DNA of 64,000 nucleotides from UBA4417 sp963665485 (GCA_963665485.1 OY762227.1:1364001-1428000); one strand, 5' to 3'. Shown: positions 1 to 10,340, numbered from the stretch's first letter. Notes: generated by a model not told the origin, from the sequence alone. Numbers and translations are program-made.

Positions 1-930
1 TTTATCATCGGGATTGGAATGGCGATGCTACAGGTAGCAATAAACCCTCTGTTACGTCATTCAGGCGGCGAGGAAAATTTTGCCTTTTATTCCGTCCTCG
101 CACAACTGGTATTTGGTTCGGCATCATTCCTAAGCCCACAGCTATACAGCTATCTGGTACATAATGTACATACAGGCAATACGTCATTTTTTATCCGTCT
201 GCTCGATCCAGTTGTACCGGCCAACCTCGAATGGGCTTCCTTATACTGGGTTTTTGCCTTAGTTGTGCTGGCTATTATCATTGTAATCTGGATCACAAAA
301 TTCCCGAAAGTTGAATTACAGGAAGATGAAAAGATTGAAACCGGCCAGGCATTCAGGGAACTACTAAACAATAAACAGGTGATTTTATTTTTTATCGGGA
401 TATTCGCTTATGTTGGTACTGAACAAGGCATTGCAAACTGGGCTTCCAAATTTCTTCAAACCTATCACGGTGTAGATCCTGCTACCACGGGAGCTAATGT
501 GATTTCATACTTCTGGGGATTATTAACTGTTGGTTGTTTGCTTGGTTTGTTACTGTTAAAACTTCTTGATAGCCGCAAAGTATTACTGGCATTTACTTCC
601 GGGGCTATTATTTCACTTGCAATTGCCTTGTTTGGCCCGGCAAGTGTTTCCATATATGCCTTCCCGATTACGGGATTCTTTCTTTCCGTGATGTGGTCTA
701 TCGTTTTTTCCCTGGCGTTGAATTCAGTGCCGGCGCATCATGGTTCCTTTTCGGGAATTCTATGTACGGCTATTTTAGGCGGAGCTGTTGTTCCATTAAT
801 TATAGGTGGAATAGGCGAATTGGTAGGCTTGAAATTTTCCATGCTGTTGCTTTTCGCAACGTTGGGGTATGTTTTTAGCATAGGAATATGGGCAAAACCA
901 CTCATTACAAATAAAACCTTTAAAGGCTGA
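1..930 (+). CDS. MFS sugar permease, FucP/GluP-like (5'-truncated by window edge)
   Basis: The frame is already open at base 1, so the N-terminus lies outside the window; the first internal ATG is at 19. The visible part has about eight hydrophobic segments. It begins with a QVAINPLLR stretch typical of the fucose/glucose-galactose branch of the major facilitator superfamily, where this N-P motif follows a transmembrane helix. The family moves monosaccharides across the inner membrane by proton symport. It lies 65 bp before a XylR-like regulator and two SusC/SusD pairs. The inferred role is inner-membrane uptake of the sugar released or imported by that locus. The sugar itself cannot be read from the sequence. 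Confidence 0.85.
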   Translation, partial: FIIGIGMAMLQVAINPLLRHSGGEENFAFYSVLAQLVFGSASFLSPQLYSYLVHNVHTGNTSFFIRLLDPVVPANLEWASLYWVFALVVLAIIIVIWITKFPKVELQEDEKIETGQAFRELLNNKQVILFFIGIFAYVGTEQGIANWASKFLQTYHGVDPATTGANVISYFWGLLTVGCLLGLLLLKLLDSRKVLLAFTSGAIISLAIALFGPASVSIYAFPITGFFLSVMWSIVFSLALNSVPAHHGSFSGILCTAILGGAVVPLIIGGIGELVGLKFSMLLLFATLGYVFSIGIWAKPLITNKTFKG

Positions 931-995
931 TCCTACCACTTTGCAAGTTGATCATTTTACTATAATTTAGCATCTGGTTTCCTGAAAAGAGCAAA

Positions 996-2162
996 ATGCA
1001 CAAAATTATCCTTCTGATTGATATCTCTGAAGAATACGGACAGAACCTTATGAAAGGAGTTGTGAAATACTCGAAGGAAAACGGCCCGTGGATATTTTGT
1101 CGCATGCCTTTATTTTATCGGGAAACGCTTGGCATGGAAGGTATTGTGAATTTTGCGAAAGAATGGGAAGCCGACGGAATTATAGCCCAGCTATACAACG
1201 ACCTTGATGTTAAAAAGATACTTGACGCGGGAATACACCTGATTGCGGAAGATTTCAAGGAGCGGTTTTCAGAAATCCCGAATATAACCGGAGGATATTT
1301 TGAAGCCGGGAAAATCGGGGCTGAATACTTCCTGGAAAAAGGTTTCAGAAACTTTGCTTTTTACGGTTTTAAGAATATCGTTTGGTCGCGCGAACGTGCC
1401 GAAGGTTTTGCAAATCACCTGAATCCGCTTGGCTTTGAGGTTCACTATTTTGATAATGACCAGGCTCCTTCGCGCGAACTGTGGCATTATAAACCTTCGG
1501 CTTTGAGCCAATGGCTGCAATCCTTGCCCAAACCAATCGCTATTATGGCCTGCGATGATGAGCGGGGCCAGCATATTACCGAAGCCTGCAAACATGCCAA
1601 AATCCAGATACCCGAAGAAATTGCCGTACTTGGTGTTGATAACGATAAGATGACCTGCAATTTATCCGACCCTCCTTTATCGAGCATTGATCTGGATACG
1701 GAAAAAGGAGGTTACGAAGCCGCACGCTTAATGGATCTTTTAATCACCAATCAGTTAACCGAAAAGTACGATATCCTTGTAAAACCTACACAGGTAATAA
1801 CCCGTCAATCCACTGATATAGCTTCGGCTGATGACAAATACATTGCCAAGGCGCTCAAATTCATTCACCAGAATATTGATAATCGTATAAACGTTGTCGA
1901 TGTATTACGGCAAGTTCCACTTTCCCGCCGGGCACTCGAAAAACGGTTTCAGGATACTACCGGAACAGGAGTCTATAAATATATCTACAACCTGCAGATT
2001 CAGAAATTTGCCCAGCGCCTGCTGGAAACAGATAAAACTATTTTCGAAATTGCGCTTGAATCCGGTTTTGATAACAGCAAGAATATTTCCCGCCAGTTTA
2101 AGCAGGTAAAGGGATGTACTCCTATCGAATATAGGACACAACATCTTGCCCGGAAAAAATAG
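996..2162 (+). CDS. XylR-like regulator: periplasmic-binding-fold sensor domain plus AraC DNA-binding domain
   Basis: This 388-aa cytoplasmic regulator has a LacI/periplasmic-binding-protein-like sugar-sensing domain over roughly residues 1-275, including the LGVDND and SSIDLD stretches common in that fold. An AraC-type double helix-turn-helix follows at about residues 285-385, with motifs such as LSRRALEKRF and ESGFDNSKNISRQFK. This architecture is that of XylR-type activators, which bind a monosaccharide directly. The gene lies just upstream of two SusC/SusD operons that share an inverted-repeat element, and it is the obvious candidate to bind it. The start ATG is the first in frame. The ligand is not known; xylose is only a family guess. 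Confidence 0.88.
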   Translation: MHKIILLIDISEEYGQNLMKGVVKYSKENGPWIFCRMPLFYRETLGMEGIVNFAKEWEADGIIAQLYNDLDVKKILDAGIHLIAEDFKERFSEIPNITGGYFEAGKIGAEYFLEKGFRNFAFYGFKNIVWSRERAEGFANHLNPLGFEVHYFDNDQAPSRELWHYKPSALSQWLQSLPKPIAIMACDDERGQHITEACKHAKIQIPEEIAVLGVDNDKMTCNLSDPPLSSIDLDTEKGGYEAARLMDLLITNQLTEKYDILVKPTQVITRQSTDIASADDKYIAKALKFIHQNIDNRINVVDVLRQVPLSRRALEKRFQDTTGTGVYKYIYNLQIQKFAQRLLETDKTIFEIALESGFDNSKNISRQFKQVKGCTPIEYRTQHLARKK

Positions 2163-2245
2163 CATCAGCCTTAACACCTCCGGTTTCATCATCTTTTATT
2201 TCCCTGATTAACATACAGATCTCGCATAAAAGCGCAAATGAGTTT

Positions 2246-2313
2246 ATTGCGCAAATCGAAGTTATTTATACGCAATATCCGTAATTCATAGGGATATATA
2301 TATCATATCTTTA
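2246..2313 (+). promoter_or_regulatory. Operator-promoter of the first SusC/SusD pair
   Basis: An inverted repeat with arms ATTGCG (2246-2251) and CGCAAT (2271-2276) contains the string TGCGCAAATCGAAG. A -7-like box, TATCTTTA, lies at 2306-2313. The same string, with matching arms, precedes the second SusC gene with an identical 29-bp gap between operator and -7 box. An extra half-site GCGCAAAT at 2232-2239 stands 17 bp before the one in the repeat, the kind of spaced direct repeat that AraC-type proteins bind. No TTG -33 box is visible, which fits an activator-dependent promoter. Confidence 0.6.
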
Positions 2314-2445
2314 TGAACTGCTTATTTAAGCTGAAGTACTGCAACTCACATGTTTTAAAATAGTTATTTTTAAATATCAGTATATGTTCTTAACCTGCCC
2401 AATTAATGAAACAAACCGTTTTACAAATAAACCAAAATAGAAAAT

Positions 2446-5400
2446 ATGAAAAAAAAACTACTCTATGATTATTTGCCAACCCGGTTGGCAAAACCGTTTT
2501 GTCTGGTTGTAATGTGTTTGTTGTTTACTCAATTCGACCTTCAGGCACAGAATATCAACATTAAAGGTGTTGTTAAATCTACTGACGGCACTACCTTGCC
2601 TGGAGTAAATGTGACTTTGAAAGGCACTACTACCGGAACAAGTACTGGAAGCGACGGAAAATATTCGATCAATGCGTCATCCACAGATATTCTGGTATTT
2701 TCATTTCTTGGATTTGCGACCCAGGAAATAGCTGCAAAAGACAAGACTATACTTGATGTGACTCTTACTGAAACGGCTACAAACCTTGACCAAATTGTAG
2801 TAGTTGGATACGGAACCCAGCGAAAGAGTGATTTAACAGGTGCTGTAGTATCCATGAAGGCTGCTGACATTGAAAAAATGCCTGTAGCCACAACCGAACA
2901 GGTTTTACAGGGCCGTGCGGCCGGCGTAACGGTAACGTCCAACTCCGGAACTCCTGGTGCTCCCCTGCAAATAAGGGTAAGAGGCGTCGGAACCATTAAT
3001 AATGCTTCACCATTGTTTGTTGTCGATGGCTTTCCGGTTGATGATATAAGTTATATTAATCCAGCCGATATTGCCTCCATGGAAGTACTTAAAGATGCTT
3101 CAGCCTCAGCAATTTATGGCTCTAGAGGAGCTAATGGCGTTATATTGATATCAACCAAAAGCGGAAAGGCCGGTGCCCCGGTAATCACATTCGATACTTA
3201 CTTTGGTTCATCAAAAATGTGGAAGAAACCCGAATTGCTGGATGCTTCGCAATGGGGAATGCTTAAAAACGAAGCCCTGGAAAATGCAGATCTTGATCCT
3301 ATCCCGGCTTTAGTTGATTATAAAAGCCTGGGCAAAGGCACCGATTGGATAAAAGAAGTAACCCAAACTGCAGCTACCCGAAACCTTAACTTTTCTGTCT
3401 CCGGCGGCAACACAGTGGTGAAATATTATCTGAGCGCCAATAATTTTAAGCAGGAAGGAATCGTACAAAAGTCAGATTTTGAGAGGACTTCAGTAAGATT
3501 AAACATGGATATGAGTTTGAAGAAAGGGCTGAAGCTGGGCGAGAATCTATCCATTGAATCTGGTACTAACCATCGCATAAATGAAGGTGACGAATGGAGC
3601 GCTATTTTAATACAGGCTACCGCAATTGATCCTGTAACCCCGGTTTATCTGGCTGATGGTAAGTTTGCGCCTTCTGATTACGTGGATATGAACAATCCGG
3701 TTGCCCACCTCGACAGAACTAACAATGAGAGTAAGAATTTCAGGGTAACCGGAAATGTATATGGCGATCTCACTCTGGCAAAGGGACTTACATTCAGGTC
3801 AAACCTCGGATTGAGCTATAACTATGGTAATGACTACAATTTCGACCCTACATACTTTATATCAGGCGCCGAAAGCAATGATGTAAGCGCTGTATACCGT
3901 GGAAGCAGCCAGGACCGATCGTGGAGCTGGTCAAATTTTCTTACTTATTCAAAGAAATTTGGCTCGAACGACTTACAATTTATGGCAGGTGTTGAGTCGT
4001 CGGATGACTACAGCGAATGGTATTCCACAAGGTCAACCCGCTTGTTGAAAGAGTTTTCGCATCTTATTTTTATTAGCAATGCCTCCAATCCAAACTCAAC
4101 ATCGTCGGGATTGATGAGCGAAAAAAAGATGTTTTCAGAATATGGACGACTAAACTATTCGTTTGCAAACAAGTATTTGTTTACAGCTAATATCCGTAGA
4201 GATGGTTCGTCGGTATTTGGTCCCGATCACCGTTACGGCATTTTCCCTTCATTTTCGGGAGGATGGAAAATCAGCGAAGAAAATTTCCTGAAAGGAAATA
4301 CAATATTTAGCAACCTGAAATTACGTGTAGGCTGGGGCCAGATTGGCAACGACAAAATTCCGCCTTATGGCTATTCAACCCTGGCTACTTCAGGATACCG
4401 CTATAGTTTTAATGGTGTTATTGTCGACGGTATATCATTCCCTGGTGAGGGAAACCCCGATTTGCACTGGGAAACCACCACCACCACCAATCTCGGAATT
4501 GATGCAGGTCTTTGGCACAACAAGCTTACCTTTTCCATAGAGTACTATTTGAAAAATACCACTGATATGCTATTGGACGCACCTATTCTGGCATCAGTTG
4601 GTATGCAGAATAATCCATGGGTAAATATTGGAAGTATGAAAAACAAAGGGTTCGAGATGGAACTGAATTTTGCCGACGCTGTTGCTGATTTTAACTATAA
4701 TGTAGGTTTGAATTTTGCGACTTACACCAACGAAGTAACTAACCTCGGAACACAGGCAGCCATACTCTCAGCTCCTTTACGGGACAATGGATATGTTACA
4801 CGTACCATGGTTGGCTATCCTATTGCTCAGTTCTGGGGGTATAAAACCGAAGGATTATTTCAAACACAGGCAGAAGTTGATGCCTGGGTGGATGCTAACG
4901 GCGATTTATTGCAACCCAATGCTGGTCCCGGTGATATACGTTATGCAAAAGGAAACGATGGGAATCTTTATTATGGAATAATTGGAAACCCGTTACCTGA
5001 TTTTACTTACGGCCTGAATCTAACAATGAGTTATAAGAATTTCGATGTTATTGCTTTCATTCAGGGCGTTTCGGGAAACGATGTTTTTAATGGCACCAAG
5101 GTTTACACCGACAGGCCTGACGCAACACATAATATGAGTGTCAGAATGCTGAATCGCTGGACTGGCGAAGGAACTACAAATGATGCCCATTTCCCGCGGC
5201 TTAATGCTGCTGATGCCAATAACATAGCTTTCTCCGACAGGTACGTTGAAAACGGATCCTATACACGCCTTAAAAACCTTCAGATCGGGTACACTTTACC
5301 TGATGGAATAAATAAAGCTTTGAAGATCATTAAGCTTAGAATATATGTTGGCGCGACAAACTTACTCACTCTAACCAAATATACGGGCTTCGATCCTGAA

Positions 5401-5499
5401 ATCGGCACAGGGTATTACGGTTCACTCGATCTGGGTGTTGACAGGGCATTTTATCCCCAACCCCGGACTTTTTTAGCCGGATTGAACCTGACTTTCTAA
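2446..5499 (+). CDS. SusC/RagA-family TonB-linked outer membrane transporter (first copy)
   Basis: A 1017-aa outer-membrane nutrient importer. It has a signal peptide (residues 1 to about 35), a carboxypeptidase-regulatory-like beta-sandwich (about 38-110), a TonB-box region around 115-124 (IVVVGYGTQ), a plug domain (about 125-235, with DASASAIYGSRGANG) and a 22-strand barrel to a C-terminal aromatic residue. Length is normal for SusC. It forms a lidded transporter with the SusD-like lipoprotein encoded 19 bp downstream and draws energy from TonB-ExbBD. The paralogue at 7335 has the same domain order but clearly diverged sequence. The substrate is probably an oligosaccharide, inferred from the regulator and permease upstream. 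Confidence 0.95.
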   Translation: MKKKLLYDYLPTRLAKPFCLVVMCLLFTQFDLQAQNINIKGVVKSTDGTTLPGVNVTLKGTTTGTSTGSDGKYSINASSTDILVFSFLGFATQEIAAKDKTILDVTLTETATNLDQIVVVGYGTQRKSDLTGAVVSMKAADIEKMPVATTEQVLQGRAAGVTVTSNSGTPGAPLQIRVRGVGTINNASPLFVVDGFPVDDISYINPADIASMEVLKDASASAIYGSRGANGVILISTKSGKAGAPVITFDTYFGSSKMWKKPELLDASQWGMLKNEALENADLDPIPALVDYKSLGKGTDWIKEVTQTAATRNLNFSVSGGNTVVKYYLSANNFKQEGIVQKSDFERTSVRLNMDMSLKKGLKLGENLSIESGTNHRINEGDEWSAILIQATAIDPVTPVYLADGKFAPSDYVDMNNPVAHLDRTNNESKNFRVTGNVYGDLTLAKGLTFRSNLGLSYNYGNDYNFDPTYFISGAESNDVSAVYRGSSQDRSWSWSNFLTYSKKFGSNDLQFMAGVESSDDYSEWYSTRSTRLLKEFSHLIFISNASNPNSTSSGLMSEKKMFSEYGRLNYSFANKYLFTANIRRDGSSVFGPDHRYGIFPSFSGGWKISEENFLKGNTIFSNLKLRVGWGQIGNDKIPPYGYSTLATSGYRYSFNGVIVDGISFPGEGNPDLHWETTTTTNLGIDAGLWHNKLTFSIEYYLKNTTDMLLDAPILASVGMQNNPWVNIGSMKNKGFEMELNFADAVADFNYNVGLNFATYTNEVTNLGTQAAILSAPLRDNGYVTRTMVGYPIAQFWGYKTEGLFQTQAEVDAWVDANGDLLQPNAGPGDIRYAKGNDGNLYYGIIGNPLPDFTYGLNLTMSYKNFDVIAFIQGVSGNDVFNGTKVYTDRPDATHNMSVRMLNRWTGEGTTNDAHFPRLNAADANNIAFSDRYVENGSYTRLKNLQIGYTLPDGINKALKIIKLRIYVGATNLLTLTKYTGFDPEIGTGYYGSLDLGVDRAFYPQPRTFLAGLNLTF

Positions 5500-5518
5500 C
5501 CTGAAAAAACTGACAGCC

Positions 5519-6976
5519 ATGAAAAAGAAAATATTTAAAATCATAGTAATATCCTTTGTATTGGTAATAATAAATGTATCATGTTCCAAGGATTTTCTCG
5601 ATACCAAATCACCAAATGTTGCACTTAGTGACTTTTTTACTTCCGAGGCCGATGCAAATGAAGCCCTAACTGCTTGTTACGATGTAATGGGATGGGATGC
5701 GGATAATCAATTTCCATTCTGGCTTGGCGATATCCTGGGCCACGACTCCTGGAAAGGAGGTGAAGGCGCCGGCGACCAGCCCTGGATTGAGCCACTCCTT
5801 AAATTCCAGTACGATGCCAATATCTCAGAGTTAAATTTGCCCTACCGGCAGTATTATATAGCGATAAACAGATGCAACCGGGTTATAGAAAAAGTTGCAT
5901 TGATGACAGATGATATGATTGAACCTGCAAAAAAAAATAAAGTAGTTGCTGAAGCAAAATTCGTAAGAGGATACTTCTACTTCGAATTAGTTAAAATGTA
6001 TGGAGAAGTGCCTCTTGTTACAACTAACCTTACAGCCGGGCATTATGATATCCCCAAAGCTACTTCGGCAGAATTATGGACACAGATTGAAAAAGATTTC
6101 ACCGATGCCTCTGATGTTTTGCCAATAAAAAGCGAACAGGATGTAAGTGAAATGGGTCGGGCAACTAAAGGAGCCGCGCAGGCATTTTTGTGTAAAGCAT
6201 ACATTTATGAGAAGAAATGGCCCCAAGCCCTTTCACTTGCTAATACAATAATAGGTTCCGGCGAATATCATTTAGAAGACAATTATTCTGATATCTGGAG
6301 CCTTGATCATGAAAACGGCACTGAATCGATTTTTGAAATTCAATTTACATCTTCCGGTACCGGTGATTGGGGCGATGATAACGAAGGAAACGAGTTTGTT
6401 ATTTTCACACGAAGCAGGAACAATGGCGATGGCTGGGGCTTTAATTGTCCGACACAGGAATTTGTGAACGAGTTTGAAGTAGGAGACCTCCGCCGTGATG
6501 CTACCATTATTGATAACGGCGAAGTTCTTTGGCCGGGAACCCCCGACGAAACTGTGGCCGATAATTCATCTCCTTCCTGCATTGACGGGTATCATTCACA
6601 AAAATATCAGCTCCCGCCAAGTCAATGGGCTGATATGAGCGATGATCCTAACAACTGGATTGTGATCCGTTATGCCGAAGTACTGCTGTGGGCTGCCGAA
6701 GCTGCCGCCCACACCGGTGGCGACTGGAACTCATACCTGCAACAAGTGCGTGACCGCGTTGGAATGACCGAAACAACCATTACAAACCCATTGCAAGCCG
6801 TGTATCACGAACGCCGTGTTGAGTTGGGAATGGAAGGCCAGCGCCTGTGGGATTTAATACGTGAGGGACGTGGCACCGAAGTCCTGGGGAAATATGGCTA
6901 TATTGAAGGCGTAAGTGATCACTACCCGATACCCCAAACGCAAATTGATTTGAGCGATGGCATTTTAGTAAATTAA
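5519..6976 (+). CDS. SusD/RagB-family surface glycan-binding lipoprotein (first copy)
   Basis: A 485-aa lipoprotein with a lipobox cysteine at residue 22 (NVSCSKDF). The alpha-helical TPR-like fold of SusD follows, including AKFVRGYFYFELVKMYGEVPL near residues 140-160 and the C-terminal family signature VIRYAEVLLWAAEAA. It caps the SusC-like transporter encoded 19 bp upstream and captures glycan at the cell surface. The end matches the family, which normally closes with a P-I-P-x-x-x-hydrophobic segment. A hairpin terminator follows at 7040, so the first pair is a two-gene operon. Confidence 0.95.
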   Translation: MKKKIFKIIVISFVLVIINVSCSKDFLDTKSPNVALSDFFTSEADANEALTACYDVMGWDADNQFPFWLGDILGHDSWKGGEGAGDQPWIEPLLKFQYDANISELNLPYRQYYIAINRCNRVIEKVALMTDDMIEPAKKNKVVAEAKFVRGYFYFELVKMYGEVPLVTTNLTAGHYDIPKATSAELWTQIEKDFTDASDVLPIKSEQDVSEMGRATKGAAQAFLCKAYIYEKKWPQALSLANTIIGSGEYHLEDNYSDIWSLDHENGTESIFEIQFTSSGTGDWGDDNEGNEFVIFTRSRNNGDGWGFNCPTQEFVNEFEVGDLRRDATIIDNGEVLWPGTPDETVADNSSPSCIDGYHSQKYQLPPSQWADMSDDPNNWIVIRYAEVLLWAAEAAAHTGGDWNSYLQQVRDRVGMTETTITNPLQAVYHERRVELGMEGQRLWDLIREGRGTEVLGKYGYIEGVSDHYPIPQTQIDLSDGILVN

Positions 6977-7039
6977 ATACCTTAATCACATCATGTAAAA
7001 TTTAAAGCACCTGGATTTTATTTCTGTACTCCAATTACC

Positions 7040-7071
7040 AACCCCTTTTCCTGTTATTCGGAAAAGGGGTT
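7040..7071 (+). terminator. Hairpin terminator after the first SusC/SusD pair
   Basis: A perfect 12-bp stem, AACCCCTTTTCC against GGAAAAGGGGTT, with an 8-base loop at 7052-7059. It lies 63 bp after the SusD stop codon. The downstream T-run is short, so termination may be partial. Together with a separate operator-promoter at 7140, it suggests the two pairs are separate transcripts. Confidence 0.65.
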
Positions 7072-7139
7072 TCGCTTTACTAACCAATACAAAATATATC
7101 TTTATATGCTATCCTCATTTCAGTAATTAATTACCTGAA

Positions 7140-7205
7140 ATGCGCAAATCGAAGAATATAATGCGCATATTTACACATTCAGTCCTCTACATATCTATAT
7201 CTTTG
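7140..7205 (+). promoter_or_regulatory. Operator-promoter of the second SusC/SusD pair
   Basis: An inverted repeat with arms ATGCGC (7140-7145) and GCGCAT (7163-7168) carries the same TGCGCAAATCGAAG string as the element at 2246. A consensus -7 box, TATCTTTG, lies at 7198-7205, with 29 bp between operator and box in both cases. Operator to ATG is also alike (about 170 and 167 bp). No clear -33 TTTG is seen. The region 6977-7334 holds only this element and the terminator at 7040; I see no gene in it. Confidence 0.65.
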
Positions 7206-7334
7206 GCCTCCCAAGTATAGTGAGCAGTCTCAATTCCGCTTTCGGTGCGAGAGTGCATTCGCCAAATTCATCCAAATTTCATGAAAACCCTCAATTCAAA
7301 TCAATTATAGCATGACCAACCAAAATCAAAACCA

Positions 7335-10300
7335 ATGAAAAACAAACTACCAATTAATCTCGTGCCAATCCTGAGGACAAAGACGCTGTATATTATTGCG
7401 TTTTTGTTATTGATTGTGCAATCATCCCTTTTAGCTCAACACATTACAGTTAAAGGCACTGTAAAATCCAGTGAAGGAACAACATTGCCAGGTGTAAGCG
7501 TAGTAGTAAAAGGCACAGTAACCGGAACCATTACCGACATTAATGGTAAATTTTCCGTATCAGCTCCATCGGACGCTACACTTGTATTTTCATTCGTTGG
7601 CTATGAATCGGCCGAAATGATGGTCGGTGGAAAAACTCAAATCGATGTAACACTTGTTCAATCAGCAACTAACCTGAGTGAAGTTGTGGTTATGGGTTAT
7701 GGCACCCAGCAGAAAAAAGATGTAACCGGCGCGGTTGCCGTTGTATCGGCAAAAGAGCTTAAGGACCGTCCAAATACACAGTTTGGATATTCGCTCGAAG
7801 GTAAAGCTGCAGGGGTGCAAGTTATACGTTCGTCAGGGCAACCGCAATCCGGATTTTCAATTCGTGTTCGTGGTACTTCTTCAATCACATCAGGAAGCGA
7901 TCCTATTTACATCGTTGATGGAGTTCAAACATACAACACAAATGAAATCAATCCTTCGGATATTGAAAGTTTTACAGTGCTGAAAGATGCTTCATCAGCG
8001 GCCATTTATGGTAGCAGTGGTGCAAACGGGGTAGTATTAATTACAACCAAACGGGGTAAAAATCAGAAGCTAAAACTCGATTTCAATACTTCCTTAACAA
8101 TGTCACAGGCCTGGAAAAGGGTGAAAGTGCTCAACGGAAGCCAGTTTAGGGATCTTGCTATTGAAATGGGAGAAACAACTGACCAGGCATTCTGGGATAA
8201 ATATAATCTGAATACAGACTGGCAGAAAGAAATATTCCGCAATGCAATTTCGCAAAATTATCAGCTGTCGGCAACCGGCGGAACCAAGGCGACAACTTAT
8301 TATTTTTCAGGTTCCTGGGTTGACCAGAACGGTATTGTGTTGAATAACAATGTGAAAAGGGCTACATTTAAAGCCAATGTGGATCACCAGCTAACTAAAA
8401 TTCTGAAAATCGGGACAAGTCTTTCCTACGACAACTGGAAGGACGTTTCTGTATCCGAAAATGACAGGAACGGGGTAATAACCAGGTTATATACTTCAAT
8501 ACCCAATATAGGTATCAGGGACCCGAATGAACCCGAAGCTTATGCAAGAAGTCCATTTATTAACGACCTCGAAAATCCAGTTTCTACGGTATACCAGCCA
8601 GCACAATTATTTGCTAATGACAGGCTTCATGGCAACGCTTACGCTGAAGTAGATGTTATCGAAGGCCTTAAATTTAAAAGCCTTTTTGGGTTTGAAAGTA
8701 CTGTGGGAAAATTTAAATCATTCCAGGATTCAGTTCAAACCCGATGGGGAAAATCGAATGCCGGTATAGCTAGTGAAACAAACTATAATTATAAATATTG
8801 GGTTTCGGAGAATACTTCAAATTATAACCGGAAAATACAGGAACATAGCATTTCTTTGCTGGCAGGTTTCATTATTTCGAGAGAAACGACCGACGATGTT
8901 TACAGGACATCGAAGGATTTCAGTCTGGCAACCAACGGGAATACAGATGTTGGTTCAGGGAAAGTACAAAGCCCGGATATGCCGACTTATGTTCAGAAAT
9001 CGCATTTGTCCTATATTGGCCGTATCAACTATTCATACAAAGATAAATATTACCTTACATCCAATTTCAGGGCCGATGGTTCAGGTCAGTTCTCCGCCCA
9101 GAACCGCTGGGGTTATTTCCCATCATTTTCGACGGGATGGCGGCTTTCACAGGAAAGCTTCCTGAAAAACAATCCTGTGATCAGCGAATTAAAAGTGCGT
9201 GCAGGCTGGGGAATCGTAGGTAACGACAGGGCTGCGCCATATGCCTGGTATGGTATTGTTGACACACTCAACAACAAATACCTCATTGCAGGCGAAAACC
9301 ATACCGCATTTACTCCTTCCACATTAGAAAATTCAGCACTGCGTTGGGAAAAAACTTCACAATTGGACATTGGTATCGACCTGGGAGTTTTGGATAACCG
9401 ATTGACGTTAAGCGCCGATTATTATTACAAAAAAACTTCCGATATATTATTGGAAGTGCCACAGCCAACCAGTACAGGATTTACAACAGCTTTACAGAAT
9501 GCGGGCGAACTCGAAAATAAAGGATTCGAATTCCAGGTTACTTCGAGAAATATTGTAAGCTCCGACTTCAGGTGGAATACAGATTTCAATATTTCTTTCA
9601 ACCGTAACAAGGTATTAAGTATTATCGGGAACACTATCCATTCCGGAGGAATCAATCCTGCAGGCGATGTGTTTAACACAGCAGTAGTACAGGAAGGGCA
9701 ACCTTTGGGTTCATTTTATGGAAAATTTTCACAGGGTGTTGATCCTGCTACCGGTAAAATTGTTTTCCTGAAAACAGCTGATGGTACTGCGGATAGTACA
9801 GGAATAATTGGAAATGCAAATCCAAAATGCATTTATGGTTTAACCAACTCATTTACCTATAAAAACTGGACATTGGATTTCTTCCTGCAAGGAGTACAAG
9901 GCAACCAGATAATGAACGCCACTCGTATATTAACCGAATCGATGGCGTTAACAATGAACCAATCGGCTGATGTACTCAACAGGTGGAAAAATCCAGGCGA
10001 CATTACAGATATGCCGGGAGTTTCACCTACCAGCTGGGCCAATTCAAACCCATCAACAAGGTATATCGAAAGCGGATCGTACCTGAGGCTTAAATCACTC
10101 ACCTTAGGCTATTCTTTAAATCCGGCCGTTTTATCGAAACTGAAAATCACCCGTTTCATGGTTTATTTTACAGCCGAAAACCTGTTGACCTTTACCAAAT
10201 ACACCGGATTTGACCCTGAAGTAAGCGCATTCAGCGGTAACAACCAGAACGCAACAAATCAGAATACGGCACTCGGCGTAGATTATGGAACCTATCCGCA

Positions 10301-10340
10301 ATCGAGGGATTTTGTGTTAGGTTTAAAAATTTCTTTCTAA
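7335..10340 (+). CDS. SusC/RagA-family TonB-linked outer membrane transporter (second copy)
   Basis: A 1001-aa protein with a signal peptide (1 to about 35), a carboxypeptidase-regulatory-like domain (about 37-110), a TonB-box region around residues 115-124 (EVVVMGYGTQ), a plug (DASSAAIYGSSGANG) and a TonB-dependent barrel. It is paralogous to the transporter at 2446, most obviously in the first 130 residues, but differs throughout the barrel. It is therefore not a recent tandem duplicate. It is translated 18 bp ahead of its SusD partner. Having two transporters under one kind of operator suggests uptake of two related glycans, or two sizes of the same glycan. Confidence 0.95.
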   Translation: MKNKLPINLVPILRTKTLYIIAFLLLIVQSSLLAQHITVKGTVKSSEGTTLPGVSVVVKGTVTGTITDINGKFSVSAPSDATLVFSFVGYESAEMMVGGKTQIDVTLVQSATNLSEVVVMGYGTQQKKDVTGAVAVVSAKELKDRPNTQFGYSLEGKAAGVQVIRSSGQPQSGFSIRVRGTSSITSGSDPIYIVDGVQTYNTNEINPSDIESFTVLKDASSAAIYGSSGANGVVLITTKRGKNQKLKLDFNTSLTMSQAWKRVKVLNGSQFRDLAIEMGETTDQAFWDKYNLNTDWQKEIFRNAISQNYQLSATGGTKATTYYFSGSWVDQNGIVLNNNVKRATFKANVDHQLTKILKIGTSLSYDNWKDVSVSENDRNGVITRLYTSIPNIGIRDPNEPEAYARSPFINDLENPVSTVYQPAQLFANDRLHGNAYAEVDVIEGLKFKSLFGFESTVGKFKSFQDSVQTRWGKSNAGIASETNYNYKYWVSENTSNYNRKIQEHSISLLAGFIISRETTDDVYRTSKDFSLATNGNTDVGSGKVQSPDMPTYVQKSHLSYIGRINYSYKDKYYLTSNFRADGSGQFSAQNRWGYFPSFSTGWRLSQESFLKNNPVISELKVRAGWGIVGNDRAAPYAWYGIVDTLNNKYLIAGENHTAFTPSTLENSALRWEKTSQLDIGIDLGVLDNRLTLSADYYYKKTSDILLEVPQPTSTGFTTALQNAGELENKGFEFQVTSRNIVSSDFRWNTDFNISFNRNKVLSIIGNTIHSGGINPAGDVFNTAVVQEGQPLGSFYGKFSQGVDPATGKIVFLKTADGTADSTGIIGNANPKCIYGLTNSFTYKNWTLDFFLQGVQGNQIMNATRILTESMALTMNQSADVLNRWKNPGDITDMPGVSPTSWANSNPSTRYIESGSYLRLKSLTLGYSLNPAVLSKLKITRFMVYFTAENLLTFTKYTGFDPEVSAFSGNNQNATNQNTALGVDYGTYPQSRDFVLGLKISF

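Noticed and set aside
2446..10340. Recent tandem duplication of SusC
   Set aside because: The two proteins align well only in the N-terminal domains and plug; the barrels are clearly diverged, so this is an old paralogy.
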